The notes beneath the pieces were generated by a model, which did not search any database, was not told the origin of the DNA, and saw only the letters and a list, made by a program, of their open reading frames with translations. A DNA stretch of 35,582 nucleotides from Aureococcus anophagefferens (lineage: Eukaryota; Sar; Pelagophyceae; Pelagomonadales; Pelagomonadaceae), in NCBI RefSeq assembly GCF_000186865.1, contig NW_008705598.1, forward strand, positions 224,129-259,710, written 5' to 3'. The translations under genes were made by a program, and so were the position numbers. This document shows, piece after piece, positions 34,701-35,582 of this stretch (positions are counted from its first letter, which is position 1; the number at the start of each line of letters is the position of its first letter).

Positions 34701-35389
34701 GCGACGTCGGCGGACGGCGCCGGCGACGCCGGCGCGCCCGAGCCGCGGCGCACGGAGCGGAGCTTGCCCGTGCGGAGGTTGCGCTGGGCCATCCGCGCGA
34801 GGTCGACGGCGTAGTCGCGGGGGTCCGGGTCGCCGGACCGGAACTCGACGACGCCGCGCGATCCGTCGCGGGCCCGCGCGGCGTCGAGCGCGGCCGCGGC
34901 CGCCGCGTCGTAGCGGCGCCGGCCGCCGAAGTCGTCCTCGACCTCCCGGCCGCCGCCGCCGCCGGTCGCGCCGTCGTCGGCGAGCGCGAGCGCCGCGAGC
35001 GCGCTCCGGTCGACGTCCTTTAAACGGGAAACGTCCGGGTCGAGCGGCGGCCCGAGGTAGGCGCCGGGCACGCAGCCGCGCAACCCGGTCTCGTCGACGA
35101 CCTCGGACCAGCCCTGGCCGACGTCGCGGAATTCCGCGACGACGGCGCCGACGCGGAGGCCCAGCTGCCAGGGCTCGCGCGCGTCGAAGGCGTAGGCCGC
35201 GGCCCTCGCGTCGCAGCGCGCGACGCAGGCCTCCGGCACCGCGCCGACGGCGGAGTTGTCGACGCGCCGCACCTCGACCCAGCCCTCGCTGAGCGGCCGC
35301 AGGCGCACGACGGCGTCGTCGACGGCGCAGCTCAGCTGCCAGGTCGCGGCGCTGTCGTGGGCGCGCACGACGCGCAGGTAGTCCTCCAT
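31703..35389 (-). CDS. SH3 / protein kinase / inositol-polyphosphate 5-phosphatase fusion, with apparent frameshifts
   Basis: Start ATG 35387-35389; about 1228 codons to the TAG-type end at 31703 in the main frame. N-terminus: two SH3-like units (about 15-60 and 70-115). Ala/Pro linker to about 350. Two related helical modules about 367-418 and 420-472, both ending LFGWTPDEF or LGWTDDDF. Protein kinase about 522-790: LGGGGFGDVF, VAIKRV, FIHGDVKTANILL, ADFGLVRE, the IRAK/receptor-like class. 5-phosphatase from about 836: VGSFNMNGEG, VVGLQEA, FVFGDLNYRSN, PSYTDRIL, CTSDHKPL. Between GMRLLVYARRDAG and FVFGDLNYR the conserved strand (LAVSEVCKDAFTAGG, FVFTTAHLPAHEGK) is in another frame: one base lost near 32600 and one gained near 32417. 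A third shift near 31790 may affect the C-terminal end. Probably a phosphoinositide signalling protein. Confidence 0.8.
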   Translation of the reverse strand: MEDYLRVVRAHDSAATWQLSCAVDDAVVRLRPLSEGWVEVRRVDNSAVGAVPEACVARCDARAAAYAFDAREPWQLGLRVGAVVAEFRDVGQGWSEVVDETGLRGCVPGAYLGPPLDPDVSRLKDVDRSALAALALADDGATGGGGGREVEDDFGGRRRYDAAAAAALDAARARDGSRGVVEFRSGDPDPRDYAVDLARMAQRNLRTGKLRSVRRGSGAPASPAPSADVAPAALAVDSPPLRRIDDVALVDRVEARAAAAAAPLAVAAAAAARRRSAAAAAAPPAAAAAAAPLDAAAAAAPPAAAAPPLDAAAVEPRSSMSDVVFSSTKRAARPPGWKPPPPPRREKPAAMPPIDEAKSVAGPAGEYEALLRKVLADGLVHFQELGVVEDFEKRRGLGAADRERALSLFGWTPDEFRRSPAYGELLSLVLADGTVEAAERDLVASYEAERGIAPRERTRALQGLGWTDDDFSRSGASPRAATPKRPASRTLPPRQPSSAARGGVVEYAVDELAAATDQWAAARRLGGGGFGDVFRGALRGGDVAIKRVHAQSLQGLREFEAEIRALGKLRDPSLVRLLGHGRRGAGDFCLVYELCDGGTLEDRLADKRNPLDWSGRVAAVRDAIRGLYYLHTQGDGEKCFIHGDVKTANILLTSAGGAKLADFGLVRELAKGATHVGTTSLTGSWGYICPAFARTGRVAPSTDVFAFGVVLLEVLTGLPAIDGDRAGAKDLVSHAGPGAAATMARLDAAVAAAPTARTAADLAWRCLEDDPAKRPSSEDVHDAIEELELEQSRQSFASRRPLSGATGRMLFGDEPATPRPRASSASSPTTPRRRRRVRVLVGSFNMNGEGLDVSTLGSWLRHGTVLDDRGRRVLADLVVVGLQEAAKGRAFTALVGHLEAHLESHAAVPEASIGHTRMGMRLLVYARRDAGSPCPRSARTRSRPAASSRARSRRPCCCRATASRSASSSRRRTSRPTRARRRSATRRSRASEQRVAETMPSPASLFVFGDLNYRSNPALDLSVGVVTPQSAQRCVDAGDYAALQRVDELRRELDDGGSLATFASPPCRFPPTFKVAKKRGFFYLNSRLPSYTDRILYAASDAAEIAPTEYDAAGDVCTSDHKPLRGCFEVALGGGDAADAAGGNRRRPAVDDVRHSVAMPRRPPPPPAASPRVEPPPPPPRPAEPPPTSPRGREFVVHVPRGRAAQRDPPRPAPQRHHARCFADTGST

Positions 35390-35582
35390 GCGGTCGGCCG
35401 GTAGCCGGCGCCGACGCGGTCGGCGCGGTCGGCGGTTCCGCGCGCCGCGCCGGAGCTCGCACTGCCGCGACGCCGCGTCGGTGCGCGCGGTCCGCGCCGG
35501 AGCCGGGCCAGTCCCCAGCTTTTTCCTGTGGCAACAGACGGCATCTGAAAGTCGTTGAACCAACAGAGCCCGGGATCCTCAG
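35390..35582. other. Upstream region of the kinase-phosphatase gene, to right edge
   Basis: 193 bp. Arg-rich frames run through it on the minus strand without an ATG. TTGAA lies at 35555-35559. No clear promoter element or other gene is visible. Confidence 0.4.

Overview
The window is nuclear DNA from a GC-rich, gene-dense eukaryotic alga, most likely a pelagophyte stramenopile such as Aureococcus anophagefferens or a close relative. The evidence is: (i) very high GC with strong GC3 bias; (ii) short spliceosomal introns (about 47-150 nt), many with GC-AG ends; (iii) introner elements, short TIR-bearing elements that create introns by duplicating 8 bp of exon, as reported for Aureococcus; (iv) eukaryotic proteins (LSM7, WDR82, FOPNL, BART, PP2C) beside a plastid-type HCF101 and a GKW...MRISKKF domain that I associate with stramenopiles; (v) Pro/Thr/Ala secretory linkers. 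The species name is inference.

Layout. 1-5442: a secreted SGNH/GDSL hydrolase (minus, runs off the left edge, two introners), an unknown Ala/Pro-rich protein (plus), an acidic/basic low-complexity protein (minus), then a divergent promoter with a 54-bp minisatellite, and a membrane-linked SNase-like nuclease (plus, one introner, one apparent frameshift). 5519-8727: formyl-THF deformylase, a C2-domain protein with its 5' part unresolved, and a PP2C phosphatase with an N-myristoylation signal. 8728-9513: a gene-free stretch holding an inverted/direct-repeat structure. 9514-15485: secretory cyclophilin, coiled-coil protein, crotonase with an SH3-like N-terminus (one introner), WDR82/Swd2, FOPNL. 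15486-16880: a long gap of different composition with tandem repeats. 16881-24649: tail-anchored glutathione reductase, four-pass membrane protein, GKW-domain protein, alpha/beta hydrolase interrupted by an in-frame TAG, TPR-like protein. 24820-31630: six-domain Cu/Zn-SOD-like membrane protein, LSM7 (four exons), HCF101, BART-domain protein, unknown basic protein. 31703-35389: a very large SH3 / kinase / inositol-polyphosphate 5-phosphatase fusion.

How the genes fit together. There is no operon logic. Genes alternate strand, with compact divergent promoters (93-423 bp) and convergent ends only 10-32 bp apart. Shared themes are redox and metal handling (SOD repeats, glutathione reductase, HCF101), secretion (GDSL hydrolase, alpha/beta hydrolase, SOD repeats, cyclophilin) and signalling (PP2C, C2, kinase-phosphatase).

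Most notable are the four introners, which share one core but carry three different terminal repeats and act as introns in both orientations; the kinase-5-phosphatase fusion; and the hexa-SOD membrane protein. Several single-base frameshifts and one nonsense codon in otherwise conserved genes could be draft-sequence errors or real lesions. The sequence alone cannot decide.
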